Assembly: GCF_041365695.1 (NCBI RefSeq)
Contig: NZ_JBGFSJ010000006.1
Coordinates: 62,001-126,000, forward strand
DNA length: 64,000 nucleotides
Direction: 5' to 3'
Origin: Rhodosalinus sp041365695
Lineage (GTDB): Bacteria > Pseudomonadota > Alphaproteobacteria > Rhodobacterales > Rhodobacteraceae
Both the position numbers and the translations under genes were made by a program. This document shows, in pieces, positions 1-9,259 of this stretch. Position 1 is the first letter of the stretch. Each line of letters starts with the position of its first letter. The notes under the pieces are model-generated. The model had not been told where the DNA came from. It was given only the letters and a program-made list of their open reading frames with translations, and made no database searches.

Positions 1-401
1 CCGGCCTTCTGCGGCTCTTCGCCGGTGTTGACCTGCACGAAAAGCTTCGGGCAGTGGCCGATCTCCTGCGCGAGGCGCGCGAGTGTCCGCGCGAGCTTCG
101 GCCGGTCCACCGAGTGGATCGCCTGCACAAGCTCCATCGCCTGGCGCGCCTTGTTGGTCTGCAAGGGCCCGACCAGGTGCACCTCCACCCCGTCGTAGCG
201 CTCGCGGAAGGCGGGCCACTTCTCCGCGGCCTCCTGCACGCGGTTCTCGCCGAAGACGCGGTGCCCGGCCTCCAGAACCGCCTCCACACGCTCCAGCGGC
301 TGCTTCTTCGACACGGCGACCAGCGTGACGGAGCCGTCTTCGCGGCCCGCGGCGAATTCCGCGGCGGCGATTCGCTCCCGGATGTCCTGCAATCCGCTCA
401 T
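1..401 (-). CDS. yggS: YggS/PLPBP family pyridoxal phosphate homeostasis protein, 3' end outside window
   Basis: The reverse strand from an ATG at 401 translates without a stop to the window edge (133 residues). It reads as the N-terminal part of a YggS/PROSC fold-type III PLP-binding protein. The PLP lysine lies in LVAVSKKQP (K32), followed by FGENRVQEA and the family motif HLVGPLQTNK. Family members bind PLP without known catalysis and buffer PLP and amino-acid pools in the cytosol. The start overlaps the stop of the upstream sulfotransferase gene as ATGA, so the two are probably translated together. About 85 C-terminal residues are missing only because the window ends. Confidence 0.93.
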   Translation of the reverse strand, partial: MSGLQDIRERIAAAEFAAGREDGSVTLVAVSKKQPLERVEAVLEAGHRVFGENRVQEAAEKWPAFRERYDGVEVHLVGPLQTNKARQAMELVQAIHSVDRPKLARTLARLAQEIGHCPKLFVQVNTGEEPQKA

Positions 402-1855
402 GCCGTCCTTTCCCATTCCTCGAGGAAGGGCGCGAGCTCCGCCTCGTAGCGCCGCCACGCCTCGGCGGAGCTCTTGTAGATCGGCTGGCGCACCTGATGA
501 AGCGACAGCGTCTTCACCGAGCCGGCCGCCTTGTGGAAATCGAGACAGCCCGGCTCCCAGTCGAGGCCGGCCGCGGCGACGAGGGCGCGCGCCTGCGGCT
601 CGGGATCGGAGACCAGATCCTCGTAGCCGACCTCGTGGATCACGCCGGGCAGGCGCGCCTTCCACGCCTCGAGGATGCGCCCGTAAAGACGCATGTAGCG
701 GGCGATGTCGCGCAGATCGTTGGAATAGCGGTGGGTGCCGCCCTGGAAGTGATTCTTGTAGATCGAGAGCGCCACGTCGCGCGGATCGCGCCGCACTGCC
801 ACGAAGCGCGCGCCCGGAAGCACGCGCGCGAGATAGCCGACAAGCTGGAAGGTCTGGATCGACTTGTCGGTCACGCGCGCGTCGAATCGCACCTCCGCGC
901 GCACCCGCGCCTCGTAGGCGGCGGCGAAATCGAGATGCGTGCGGGGATGGGCCTTCGACACGGGCGTGAAGGCGCGGCCGGCCTGGAAGCGGCGGTAGAA
1001 TTCGTCGAGCGCGAGGCCCAGCTCGCCGCCGGCCTCCACGGTGGAATGGGCCGCCACGATCTGCTCGACCAGCGTGGTGCCCGAGCGCGGCAGCCCGATC
1101 ACGAAGACGGGCCGGAAATCCTCTGCGGCGGCGGGCACCTTCGACAGATCGTCCATCGCGGCATGAAGCAGGTCGATCTCGACCGCGCGCTCGTCGAAAT
1201 CGAAGGGAAACGCCCTGCGCTGCAACGCGTTGGCCGTGTCGAGATAGCCGAACACCCGGTCGTGGCGCTTGGTGTCCTCCATCGCCTTGGCCAGCGCGAA
1301 GGCCAGCTGGCAGCGCGCGCCCTCGGTCAGGTCGTCGCGGGCATAGACCTGCTCCATCTCGGCGATCAGCGGGTCGCCGGGCGCGAGTTTCCGTGTCGCG
1401 CCGACCATGCGGTAAAGCTCCCCCTGCGCGGGGTTGTGGCGGATGGCGGTCATGAACTCGGTCTCCGCCGCGTCGAAATCGCCCATCTGCTGAAGAAGAA
1501 GCGCCTTGTCGGCGCGCGGCTTGGGCGCCTTGGGGCGGGCGGCGATCAGCCGGTCATAGGTCTTCAGCGCGGCCTCGGGGCGGCCGGCCGCCTCCTCGAT
1601 CTGCGCCTGAAGGGCGAGAAGCGCGGGCTCCCCGGGTTTCAGCCGCGCTGCGGTCTTCAGGTGTTTCGCGGCGGCGTCGAGGTCGCGCTCGGCCAGGGCG
1701 ATGCGGGCAAGGTGGTAATGCGGCTCCGGCGCGCGGGGCGCGGCGCGGGTCAGGTCGGCGTAAAGGCGCCGCGCCTCGGCCAGCCGGCCCTTGGCGTGAA
1801 GCGCGCCGGCCTTCGCGAAAGCGGCCTTGATCTGCTGGGGCGTGGGCGGGGGCAT
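398..1855 (-). CDS. TPR-repeat sulfotransferase
   Basis: A 485-residue cytosolic protein. Residues about 5-165 are alanine-rich TPR helices. The rest is a PAPS-dependent sulfotransferase domain with the 5'-phosphosulfate loop GLPRSGTT (residues 254-261) and a 3'-phosphate-binding segment VRRDPRDVALS. Enzymes of this Sulfotransfer_3-type architecture transfer sulfate from PAPS; the acceptor cannot be told from sequence. I chose the ATG at 1855 because GGAG lies 6 bases upstream. An in-frame start at 1900 would run into the porin terminator. The stop overlaps the yggS start. The gene is unrelated in sequence to the sulfotransferase at the other end of the window. Confidence 0.88.
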   Translation of the reverse strand: MPPPTPQQIKAAFAKAGALHAKGRLAEARRLYADLTRAAPRAPEPHYHLARIALAERDLDAAAKHLKTAARLKPGEPALLALQAQIEEAAGRPEAALKTYDRLIAARPKAPKPRADKALLLQQMGDFDAAETEFMTAIRHNPAQGELYRMVGATRKLAPGDPLIAEMEQVYARDDLTEGARCQLAFALAKAMEDTKRHDRVFGYLDTANALQRRAFPFDFDERAVEIDLLHAAMDDLSKVPAAAEDFRPVFVIGLPRSGTTLVEQIVAAHSTVEAGGELGLALDEFYRRFQAGRAFTPVSKAHPRTHLDFAAAYEARVRAEVRFDARVTDKSIQTFQLVGYLARVLPGARFVAVRRDPRDVALSIYKNHFQGGTHRYSNDLRDIARYMRLYGRILEAWKARLPGVIHEVGYEDLVSDPEPQARALVAAAGLDWEPGCLDFHKAAGSVKTLSLHQVRQPIYKSSAEAWRRYEAELAPFLEEWERTA

Positions 1856-1898
1856 GGCGGGCTCCGTGGGTCGCCGCCAAGTAACACCCCGAGCGCGC

Positions 1899-1930
1899 AA
1901 AAGAAAAGAGCGGGCCGCGAGGGCCCGCTC
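1899..1930 (-). terminator. Rho-independent terminator of the porin gene
   Basis: Read on the minus strand this is a perfect 9-bp stem (GAGCGGGCC/GGCCCGCTC, loop CTCGC) followed by TTTTCTTTT. It lies 24 bases past the porin stop and just upstream of the TPR-sulfotransferase start, separating the two transcription units. Confidence 0.85.
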
Positions 1931-1954
1931 TTCGGTAGTCGGGGATCGTGACGC

Positions 1955-3001
1955 TTAGAAGCTCATCGAGAGGCCGAGCGACCAGGTCTCCACGTCGTCA
2001 CCAACCGCGCTGGGCACGTTGGTGTTGCCGTAGCCGGCCTGGGCCTGAAGGCCGCCACCGAGGTCGTACTGGGCGGCGAGGCCGAAGCCGTCGATGTTAT
2101 CAGCACTGTCAAAGTTGGTCTGGCCGTAGTTGGCCTCGACCGACAGGTTGTTGAAGTCGTAACCCGCACCGATGGTCCAGCGCTCAGCATCACCGGTGAC
2201 CGTGGCCTGCTTCGCCTCGTCAATGCTAATGCTTTCGTAGTTTGCCGCCAACTTCAGACCGTTGTCAAAGCCGGCGCCGACGCTCAGGCCCCAGGCGGAT
2301 TCAATGCCGAGAAAGGGCTGCGCCCCTGCAACAACCCGACCATTATTTTCGTCATGTGACATGAAGCCGGCGCCGAAGTCGAGGTCCACGCCCGTCAGTT
2401 CCAGGCCGTAGGAAACGCCGATGCCCCAGATCGGGTTGAGATCGTTCGCGCTGTCGTCCTGCTCGACCGAGATCGACGCGCCGAAGGCGCCCATGTCGTA
2501 GTCGAGGCGGGCGATCTGGCCGTCGTAGGCTCCATCGGCCCCGTTCGTGGTGTTGAAGCCGCCATGCGCGGTGTGATCGTCCGTCAGCGAGCCGCCCCAG
2601 GAGGCCTCGTCCACGCGCTGGTCGTAGGCGCCGTTGATCTCACCCATGGTGAAGGTGACGGGGCCCGAGGAGACGAACGCGAACTCGTTGTCGAAGCCCG
2701 GCGTGCCGTTGACACGGTCGTTGCCGTTGCTGTCGTCGATCTCGAACGACATGCCGAAGGAGATGCCGTTGTCGGTCTCGCCCACGGCGTCGATCTGGAT
2801 GCCGATGTCGTTGTGCAGACGCGTCTTGTTCCGGTCGACAGGGTCAGTGATGGGACCCGAGCCGGTCGCGACATCGGGGAACCCGCTGCCGCCGGCGATA
2901 CCGATTTCGGCGAAGCCCGAGATGGAGATGCCCAGGTCCTGGGCGGATGCCACGCCGGCCGAGGCGACCAGGGCGGTGGTGGCGAAGAGAACTTTCTTCA
3001 T
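1955..3001 (-). CDS. Rhodobacter-type outer-membrane porin
   Basis: A 348-residue precursor. Residues 1-20 are a signal peptide ending in GVASA. The mature part is rich in Gly, Asp and Asn with short amphipathic strands and ends in the aromatic residue typical of trimeric porins (LGLSMSF). It should form a 16-stranded general-diffusion channel. The start at 3001 has GAGGGA 6 bases upstream; longer in-frame starts lack a ribosome site and would bury the signal peptide. Its codon use is slightly more AT-rich than its neighbours, as often seen in highly expressed surface proteins. A strong terminator follows. The gene is transcribed divergently from the DUF3576 gene across a 275-base gap. Confidence 0.92.
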   Translation of the reverse strand: MKKVLFATTALVASAGVASAQDLGISISGFAEIGIAGGSGFPDVATGSGPITDPVDRNKTRLHNDIGIQIDAVGETDNGISFGMSFEIDDSNGNDRVNGTPGFDNEFAFVSSGPVTFTMGEINGAYDQRVDEASWGGSLTDDHTAHGGFNTTNGADGAYDGQIARLDYDMGAFGASISVEQDDSANDLNPIWGIGVSYGLELTGVDLDFGAGFMSHDENNGRVVAGAQPFLGIESAWGLSVGAGFDNGLKLAANYESISIDEAKQATVTGDAERWTIGAGYDFNNLSVEANYGQTNFDSADNIDGFGLAAQYDLGGGLQAQAGYGNTNVPSAVGDDVETWSLGLSMSF

Positions 3002-3276
3002 TTTTTCCCTCATGTGTTCAAGGATCGTCCCAATCCGGTGCCCCGGATGCGATGAGGGGTGAATGCACCCTGGGGGGGTCCGTTGGCAAGCGGTGGCGCC
3101 GGGCGCGGACCAACACGTCCCCAAGTGATGCGCGTTTGCCACAAGGCGTGTGCGTGACGCTGCGGCACCCGCGGGCCGCCCCGCCGCCCCCGCATCCGGC
3201 CCGCCGGAACGCTGCCGCCTTGTCGCGGCGCGGACGGGCGGTTAAGGAGACAAACGAGAGTTGTCAGGAGCGGCCC

Positions 3277-3762
3277 ATGGCTATCTTCACCCCCCGGTTT
3301 CTGGTGCTCGCCGCGGCGGCGCTCGCCCTGACGGCCTGCGGGTCGCGGCAGGCGCCGGTGGAAACCCGCAGCCCGCAGGACATCATCGACGCGGAGCGGC
3401 AGCAGGGCGCGCGCCCCCGCTCCAGCATATGGGACGTGTTCCGGCGCAACAGCGACGAGCAGGTGACGCAGGTCAACCGCTATATCTGGCAGGCCTCCAC
3501 CGACGTGCTGAACTTTCTTCCCGTGGACTCGGTCGATCCCTTCACCGGCGTGATCGTGACCGGATTCGGCACGCCGCCCGGCGGCGGTCGGGCCTATCGC
3601 GCGACGATCTACGTCTCGGACCCCGCGCTCGACGCGCGATCGCTGCGCGTGGCGCTTCAGACCCGCGACGGCCGGCCCGTCGCCACCAGCACGCAGCGCG
3701 CGGTGGAAGACGCGATTCTCGCCCGCGCACGCCAGCTTCGCCAGCGCGACGCGGGCTTCTGA
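3277..3762 (+). CDS. DUF3576 family lipoprotein
   Basis: A 161-residue protein with a lipoprotein signal: hydrophobic stretch then lipobox LTAC (Cys near residue 20). The body matches the DUF3576 pattern, with RSSIWDVFR, VNRYIWQASTDVLNFLP and the DPFTGVIVTG segment. The family is conserved in alphaproteobacteria and has no established function; it is expected to be anchored at the periplasmic face of a membrane. AGGAG sits 6 bases before the ATG at 3277. It is convergent with the glycosyltransferase gene, with only 6 bases between the stops. Confidence 0.88.
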   Translation: MAIFTPRFLVLAAAALALTACGSRQAPVETRSPQDIIDAERQQGARPRSSIWDVFRRNSDEQVTQVNRYIWQASTDVLNFLPVDSVDPFTGVIVTGFGTPPGGGRAYRATIYVSDPALDARSLRVALQTRDGRPVATSTQRAVEDAILARARQLRQRDAGF

Positions 3763-3768
3763 GGCCCC

Positions 3769-5028
3769 TCAGGTCCCGGGCGCGCGGGGCGTGAGCCCGG
3801 CCAGCCCGTCCACCCAGGCGATCTGCCGCGGCAGGCACCGCGTGCGCAGGTCGTAGTCCTCGCGCACGGTGCGCCGCGCCGCCCGGCCCAGGCGCGCGCG
3901 CAGCGCCGCGTCGTCGAGCAGCGCGTCGATCCGGTCCACGAGCCCCGCGCCGTCGAAGAAATCCACCAGGAGCCCCGTCTCGCCGTCGCGGATGACCTCG
4001 CGCACCGGCGCGGTGTCGCTGGCCACGATCGCGGCCTCCGCGCTCATCGCCTCCAGAAGCGACCAGCTCAGCACGAAGGGATAGGTCAGGTAGACATGCG
4101 CGCGACTCACCCGCAGGAGCGACAGGAACTGCGCGTAGGGCACCCGGCCCAGGAAATGCACGCGCGCCCAGTCGGCGTCGGGGATCTGCCCGCGCACCTC
4201 GTCGATGAAGATGCGTTTCCAACTTTGCCCCTCGGGGGGGCGCGCCCCGTAACTCACGCCGTCGCCGCCGAGAATCGCCACATGCGCCCGCGGGCGGCGG
4301 CGCAGGAGTTCCGGCAGCGCGCGCATGAAGACGTGGTAGCCGCGATAGGGTTCGAGGTTGCGGTTGACGAAGGTCACGACCTCGTCCTCGCAGGTGAGCG
4401 CCCGGCCCTCGCCCTGATCCAGCCGCGCGGCGGGGTCGGGGGTCACCGCCTCGGTGTCGATCCCGTCATGGATCACCGTGATTCGGTCGCGGAACGTGTC
4501 CGGGAAGGTGTCGGCCTGAAAGCGCGTGGGGCTGACGCCCGCCTCCGCGATCTCGAAATGCAGGCGATTGTTGAGGTTCTTCATGCGCAGCCGCAGCGGG
4601 CCGCGGGCGCCCTCGGGGCTGGGAAACTCCGGGTCGAAATCGACATGCGGATAGTCCGAGCGGTGATAGAGCTCGCAAAAGAGGCCGAGCCGCGCATCCG
4701 GCCACACGTCCTTGAGGAAAAGGCTCTCGCCCCAGCCCGGATGGGCGAGGATCACGTCGGGCGCGAAGCCCTGCTCGCGCAGCGCCACCGCGCCGGCATG
4801 GCAGCCCTCGGCGCGGATGAGCTTGGTCTCGAAATCGGTGAGCCACGGATGCAGTCCCGGCGCGTTGCCGCGCTCGAGGCGATAGGGCAGCACGCGCACC
4901 CCGTGGAAGGTCGTGGGCGCCTTCACCTTCAGCGTCAGTGCCACCACCTCGTGCCCCGCCGCGACGAGCGCCGGGGCGAGGTGCTTGTACTGCCCCGGAA
5001 AGTTCTGGTGGATCACGAGTATCCGCAA
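3769..5028 (-). CDS. Group 1 (GT4-like) glycosyltransferase
   Basis: A 419-residue cytosolic GT-B-fold glycosyltransferase. The N-terminus reads RILVIHQNFPGQYKHLAP, typical for this family. The C-terminal donor-binding half has FVNRNLEPYRGYH and the EX7E-type region LLEAMSAEAAIVAS, followed by VIRDGETGLLVDF. It probably transfers a sugar to a surface polysaccharide or lipid; donor and acceptor are unknown. I place the start at the TTG at 5028 because GGAG lies 6 bases upstream and the family begins at this point. The ATG at 5064 adds 12 residues with no ribosome site. It is divergent from leuS. Confidence 0.87.
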   Translation of the reverse strand: MRILVIHQNFPGQYKHLAPALVAAGHEVVALTLKVKAPTTFHGVRVLPYRLERGNAPGLHPWLTDFETKLIRAEGCHAGAVALREQGFAPDVILAHPGWGESLFLKDVWPDARLGLFCELYHRSDYPHVDFDPEFPSPEGARGPLRLRMKNLNNRLHFEIAEAGVSPTRFQADTFPDTFRDRITVIHDGIDTEAVTPDPAARLDQGEGRALTCEDEVVTFVNRNLEPYRGYHVFMRALPELLRRRPRAHVAILGGDGVSYGARPPEGQSWKRIFIDEVRGQIPDADWARVHFLGRVPYAQFLSLLRVSRAHVYLTYPFVLSWSLLEAMSAEAAIVASDTAPVREVIRDGETGLLVDFFDGAGLVDRIDALLDDAALRARLGRAARRTVREDYDLRTRCLPRQIAWVDGLAGLTPRAPGT

Positions 5029-5171
5029 CGACCGCTCCGCACGCCTGCCTCCGGCACCCCTCATAGCGGCGCGAGGCCCGCGCGCCAATGGCACGCGCAG
5101 CACTGGACGCCCGCCGCCCGCTCGCCTATCACCCGGCGCAATCCACACGCACAACGCCCGAGGACCGCGCC

Positions 5172-7748
5172 ATGGCCCGCTACGCCCCCGCCGAGATCGA
5201 GCCGAAATGGCAGGCCGCCTGGGACGAGGCCGGCGCTTTCGCCGCCACGGCCGATCCCGCGCGGCCGAAATACTACGTGCTCGAGATGTTCCCCTATCCG
5301 TCGGGGCGCATCCATATCGGGCATGTGCGCAACTACACGATGGGCGACGTGGTGGCGCGCTACAAGCGCGCGCAGGGCTTCAACGTGCTGCATCCGATGG
5401 GATGGGACGCCTTCGGCATGCCCGCAGAGAACGCGGCGATGGCGTCGGGCGGCCACCCGAAGGACTGGACCTACGGCAACATCGCCGACATGCGCGGGCA
5501 GATGAAGCCCCTGGGCCTTTCCATCGACTGGAGCCGGGAATTCGCCACCTGCGACCCGGAGTATTACGGCCAGCAGCAGGCGCTTTTCCTCGACTTCCTG
5601 GAAAAGGGCCTCGTCTACCGCAAGGCGGCGGTGGTGAACTGGGATCCCGTCGACATGACCGTGCTCGCCAACGAGCAGGTGATCGACGGCAAGGGCTGGC
5701 GCTCGGGCGCGGCGGTCGAGCGGCGCGAGCTGGTGCAGTGGTTCTTCCGTATCTCGGACTATTCCGAGGAACTGCTGGAGGCGCTCGACACGCTCGACGA
5801 CTGGCCCGCCAAGGTGAAGACCATGCAGGCCAACTGGATCGGCAAGAGCCGCGGCCTGCAGTTCTCCTTCTCGCTCGTCGACGGGATCGAGGGGCACGAC
5901 CGGGTGGAGGTCTATACCACCCGGCCCGACACGCTTCTCGGCGCGAGCTTCGTCGCCGTCTCGCCCGATCATCCGCTGGCGAGATCGCTCGAACGCCACG
6001 ACGACGGCATCGCCGCCTTCAACGCCGAGTGCCGGCGGATGGGCACCTCGGAGGAGGAGCTGGAGACCGCCGAGAAGAAGGGCCACGACACCGGCTTGCG
6101 GGTGCGGCACCCCTTCGACACCAGCTGGGAGCTGCCGGTCTGGATCGCCAACTTCATCCTGATAGACTACGGCACCGGCGCGATCTTCGGCTGCCCGGCG
6201 CATGACCAGCGCGACCTCGATTTCGCGCGGAAATACGACCTGCCGGTGATTTCCACCTTCGCGCCGTTGGAGGATGACGGCCAGCCGCTCGCAGAGGATG
6301 GCGGGCCCGCCTTCGTGCCGCCCAAGTCCGAGCGCGTGATCTACATCCGCGGCTTCGCCGGCGAGACCGAGCAGACCGGCGAGGAGGCCGTGGAGGCCGC
6401 CATCCGCTTCTGCGAAGAGAACGGCGTGGGCCAGGGCGTGACGAAGTACCGTCTGCGCGACTGGGGCCTCTCGCGCCAGCGCTACTGGGGCTGCCCGATC
6501 CCGGTGGTGCACTGCGAGAGCTGCGGCGTGGTCCCGGAGAAGAAGGAAAACCTGCCGGTCCTGCTGCCCGACGACGTGAGCTTCGACCAGCCCGGCAATC
6601 CGCTGGAGCGGCACCCGAACTGGGCGCGCACCGACTGCCCCGCCTGCGGCAAGCCCGCCCGGCGCGAGACCGACACGATGGACACCTTCGTGGACAGCTC
6701 CTGGTATTACGCGCGCTTCACGGCGCCGCGGGCCGAGACGCCCACGGACCCCGAGGAAACCGCCTACTGGATGAATGTCGACCAGTACATCGGCGGCATC
6801 GAGCACGCGATCCTGCACCTGCTCTACTCGCGCTTCTTCGCCCGCGCGATGCACATCTGCGGCCACCTGCCCGAGAAATCGAAGGAGCCCTTCGAGGCGC
6901 TCTTCACCCAAGGGATGGTCACCCACGCGATCTACCAGACCCGCGACGCCGAGGGGCGGCCCGTCTATCACTTCCCCGAGGAGGTCGAGACGCGCGACGG
7001 GTCTACCGTGCTGAGGGAGACAAGCGCGCCGGTCGAGGTGATCGCTTCGGCCAAGATGTCGAAATCCAAGAAGAATGTGGTCGACCCAGTTGCGATCGTC
7101 GAGGCTTTCGGCGCCGACACCGTGCGCTGGTTCGTGCTCTCCGACAGCCCGCCGGAGCGCGACGTCGAGTGGACGGCCGCGGGCGCGGAGGCCGCGCACC
7201 GCCACCTCTCCCGCGTCCACCGGATCGTCGCCGAGATCGCCGCCCTGCCGGACGAGGCCGGCCAGCCGGAAGAGGACGAGGCGCTCCTGCGCGAGATGCA
7301 CAAGACCATCCACGACGTCACGCAAGGGACGGAAAGCTTCGGCTTCAACGCCGCGATCGCGCGGCTCTACGCCTTCACTGCGACGCTCTCGAAATCGGCC
7401 GCGGGGGGCGGCGCGAAACGGCAGGCCGCCGCGGCGCTCGCGCAGCTCATGTCGCCGATGACCCCGCACCTCTCGGAAGAGCTCTGGGCGCTTCTGGGCC
7501 GCGAGGGCCTCGTCATCGACGCGCCCTGGCCCGAGGCCGACGAAACCATGCTGGTGGAGGACACCGTCACCCTGCCGGTGCAGGTCAACGGCAAGCGCCG
7601 GGCCGAGATCACCGTGCCGCGCGACCTCGGCAAGGAAGACGTCGAAAAGGCGGCCCTCGCCACCGATGCGGTGGCGAGGGCGCTCGAGGGCGCCGCGCCG
7701 CGCAAGGTCATCGTCGTGCCGGGGCGGATCGTGAATGTCGTGGTCTGA
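5172..7748 (+). CDS. leuS: Leucyl-tRNA synthetase
   Basis: An 858-residue class I aminoacyl-tRNA synthetase that charges tRNA-Leu. It has the HIGH motif (residues 48-51) after PYPSGRI, the CP1 editing domain with TTRPDTLLG, a zinc-type Cys-rich stretch around CPACGKPARRE, the KMSKS loop (628-632) and the C-terminal anticodon-binding and tail domains ending near PGRIVNVVV. Length is normal for the bacterial enzyme. The ATG at 5172 has AGGA upstream. The last 14 bases overlap lptE and holA follows, the usual leuS-lptE-holA order, linking translation, LPS export and replication genes in one transcript. Confidence 0.98.
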   Translation: MARYAPAEIEPKWQAAWDEAGAFAATADPARPKYYVLEMFPYPSGRIHIGHVRNYTMGDVVARYKRAQGFNVLHPMGWDAFGMPAENAAMASGGHPKDWTYGNIADMRGQMKPLGLSIDWSREFATCDPEYYGQQQALFLDFLEKGLVYRKAAVVNWDPVDMTVLANEQVIDGKGWRSGAAVERRELVQWFFRISDYSEELLEALDTLDDWPAKVKTMQANWIGKSRGLQFSFSLVDGIEGHDRVEVYTTRPDTLLGASFVAVSPDHPLARSLERHDDGIAAFNAECRRMGTSEEELETAEKKGHDTGLRVRHPFDTSWELPVWIANFILIDYGTGAIFGCPAHDQRDLDFARKYDLPVISTFAPLEDDGQPLAEDGGPAFVPPKSERVIYIRGFAGETEQTGEEAVEAAIRFCEENGVGQGVTKYRLRDWGLSRQRYWGCPIPVVHCESCGVVPEKKENLPVLLPDDVSFDQPGNPLERHPNWARTDCPACGKPARRETDTMDTFVDSSWYYARFTAPRAETPTDPEETAYWMNVDQYIGGIEHAILHLLYSRFFARAMHICGHLPEKSKEPFEALFTQGMVTHAIYQTRDAEGRPVYHFPEEVETRDGSTVLRETSAPVEVIASAKMSKSKKNVVDPVAIVEAFGADTVRWFVLSDSPPERDVEWTAAGAEAAHRHLSRVHRIVAEIAALPDEAGQPEEDEALLREMHKTIHDVTQGTESFGFNAAIARLYAFTATLSKSAAGGGAKRQAAAALAQLMSPMTPHLSEELWALLGREGLVIDAPWPEADETMLVEDTVTLPVQVNGKRRAEITVPRDLGKEDVEKAALATDAVARALEGAAPRKVIVVPGRIVNVVV

Positions 7749-8226
7749 TCGCCGCAGCTTCGTTCTGGCGGCCTGCGCGGCGGCGCTGGCGGGCTGCGGC
7801 TTCGCGCCGGTCTACGCCCCGGGCGGGGGCGCATCGCGGCTTCAGGGGCAGGTCGCCTTCTCCGCCCCCGGAACACGGGCGGGATTCGACCTGCGCGCGC
7901 GGCTCGAAGAGCGCCTCGGGGTCGCGACGGCGGGCCGCTACGCGCTCGATGTCGTGCCCTCCGTCAGATCCGAGGGGCTCGGCTCCACGCGCGACGGGCG
8001 CACCTCGCGTTTCCAGCTCGTGGGCAGCGCGGCCTTCACGCTCTCCGACGCGGAGGGGGGCACGGTGCTGGCCGAGGGCGAGGTCGACGGCTTCACCGGC
8101 TACTCCACCACCGGAAGCATCGTGGCCACCGAGGCCGCACGACGCGACGCGGAAACGCGGCTGATGAGGCTGCTCGCCGACCGGATCGTGGACCGGCTGC
8201 TTCTGGCGGCGCCGGATCTTTCCTGA
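7735..8226 (+). CDS. lptE: LPS-assembly lipoprotein LptE
   Basis: A 163-residue lipoprotein with a signal ending in the lipobox LAGC (Cys21) followed by GFAPVYAP, the N-terminal signature of LptE/RlpB. LptE plugs the LptD barrel in the outer membrane during final LPS insertion. Its position between leuS (14-base overlap) and holA (7 bases further) is the conserved Gram-negative order and supports the call better than the weakly conserved sequence. It fits the LPS genes waaA-lpxK further along. Confidence 0.9.
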   Translation: MSWSDRRSFVLAACAAALAGCGFAPVYAPGGGASRLQGQVAFSAPGTRAGFDLRARLEERLGVATAGRYALDVVPSVRSEGLGSTRDGRTSRFQLVGSAAFTLSDAEGGTVLAEGEVDGFTGYSTTGSIVATEAARRDAETRLMRLLADRIVDRLLLAAPDLS

Positions 8227-8233
8227 GCCCGCG

Positions 8234-9259
8234 ATGAAGCTTTCGCCCCGCGACGCGACGCGCTACTTCGCCCGGCCCGACCCGAACGCCGCGGGGCTTC
8301 TGATCCACGGGACGGACACCATGCGCATCGCGCTTCGCCGGCAGGAGGTGATCGCGGCGCTCGTCGGACCCCAGGGCGAGATCGAGATGCGGCTGACGCG
8401 CATCGCCGCCGCGGACCTGCGCCGCGACCCGGCGCGTCTGCTCGACGCGGTGAAGGCGCAGGGCTTCTTTCCCGGCCCGCGCGTCGCCTTCGTGGAAGAG
8501 GCGGGCGACGGCCTCGCCGACACGATCGCCACCGCCCTCGGCGAATGGCGGCCGGGCGACGCGCAGATCGTCGTCACCGCCGGCTCGCTCAACGCGCGGT
8601 CGAAGCTCCGCAAGCTGTTCGAAGGTCACGGGTCGGCCTACGCAGCCGGCGTCTACGACGAGCCCATGGACCGCGCCGAGATCGAGGCGGAACTGGCCCG
8701 CGCCGGGCTTTCGGACATCCCGCGCGACGCCGGCGAGGCGCTCGCCGCGCTCGCCCGCCAGATCGAGCCGGGCGACTTTCGCCAGACGCTGGAAAAGCTC
8801 GTGCTCTACAAGATGTCCGACGACACGCCGCTCGGCCCCGCCGACGTCGCGGCCCTGGCACCCGCCTCCACCGAGGCGGACATGGACGACGCCGTGCATG
8901 CCGCGGCCGAGGGGCGCGACGGCGAGATCGGCCCGATCATGCAGCGCCTCGCGGCGCAGGGCGCGACGCCCGTTGGCCTGGTGATCGCGGCGGCGCGCCA
9001 TTTCCGGGCGCTCTATGCCATCGCCTCCGCCCCGGGCGGACCGTCCGAAGGGGCGGCGCGGCTGCGGCCGCCGGTCTTCGGCCCGCGCCGCGACCGCATG
9101 GTCCGGCAGGCCCAGCGATGGGGCGCGCCGCGGCTCGACGAGGGGCTCGGCATGATCGTGGACACCGACCTCGCGCTGCGCTCGGCGGGGCAGACCGCCC
9201 CCGCCATGGCGCTGGTGGAACGTCTCCTGATTCGTCTCGCCCGGCTGGGGGCGCGCTAG
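8234..9259 (+). CDS. holA: DNA polymerase III subunit delta
   Basis: A 341-residue clamp-loader subunit. The N-terminal domain contains LLIHGTDTMRI, the degenerate nucleotide-binding region of HolA, followed by the middle AAA+-like part and the helical collar domain with KLVLYKM and the RQAQRWG region. It opens the beta clamp during loading at replication forks. It follows lptE directly and its stop overlaps by 4 bases the stop of the convergent flavoprotein gene. Confidence 0.94.
   Translation: MKLSPRDATRYFARPDPNAAGLLIHGTDTMRIALRRQEVIAALVGPQGEIEMRLTRIAAADLRRDPARLLDAVKAQGFFPGPRVAFVEEAGDGLADTIATALGEWRPGDAQIVVTAGSLNARSKLRKLFEGHGSAYAAGVYDEPMDRAEIEAELARAGLSDIPRDAGEALAALARQIEPGDFRQTLEKLVLYKMSDDTPLGPADVAALAPASTEADMDDAVHAAAEGRDGEIGPIMQRLAAQGATPVGLVIAAARHFRALYAIASAPGGPSEGAARLRPPVFGPRRDRMVRQAQRWGAPRLDEGLGMIVDTDLALRSAGQTAPAMALVERLLIRLARLGAR

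Noticed and set aside
5061..7469. An 802-codon frame antisense to leuS
   Set aside because: leuS is unambiguous; the antisense frame has no recognisable domain.
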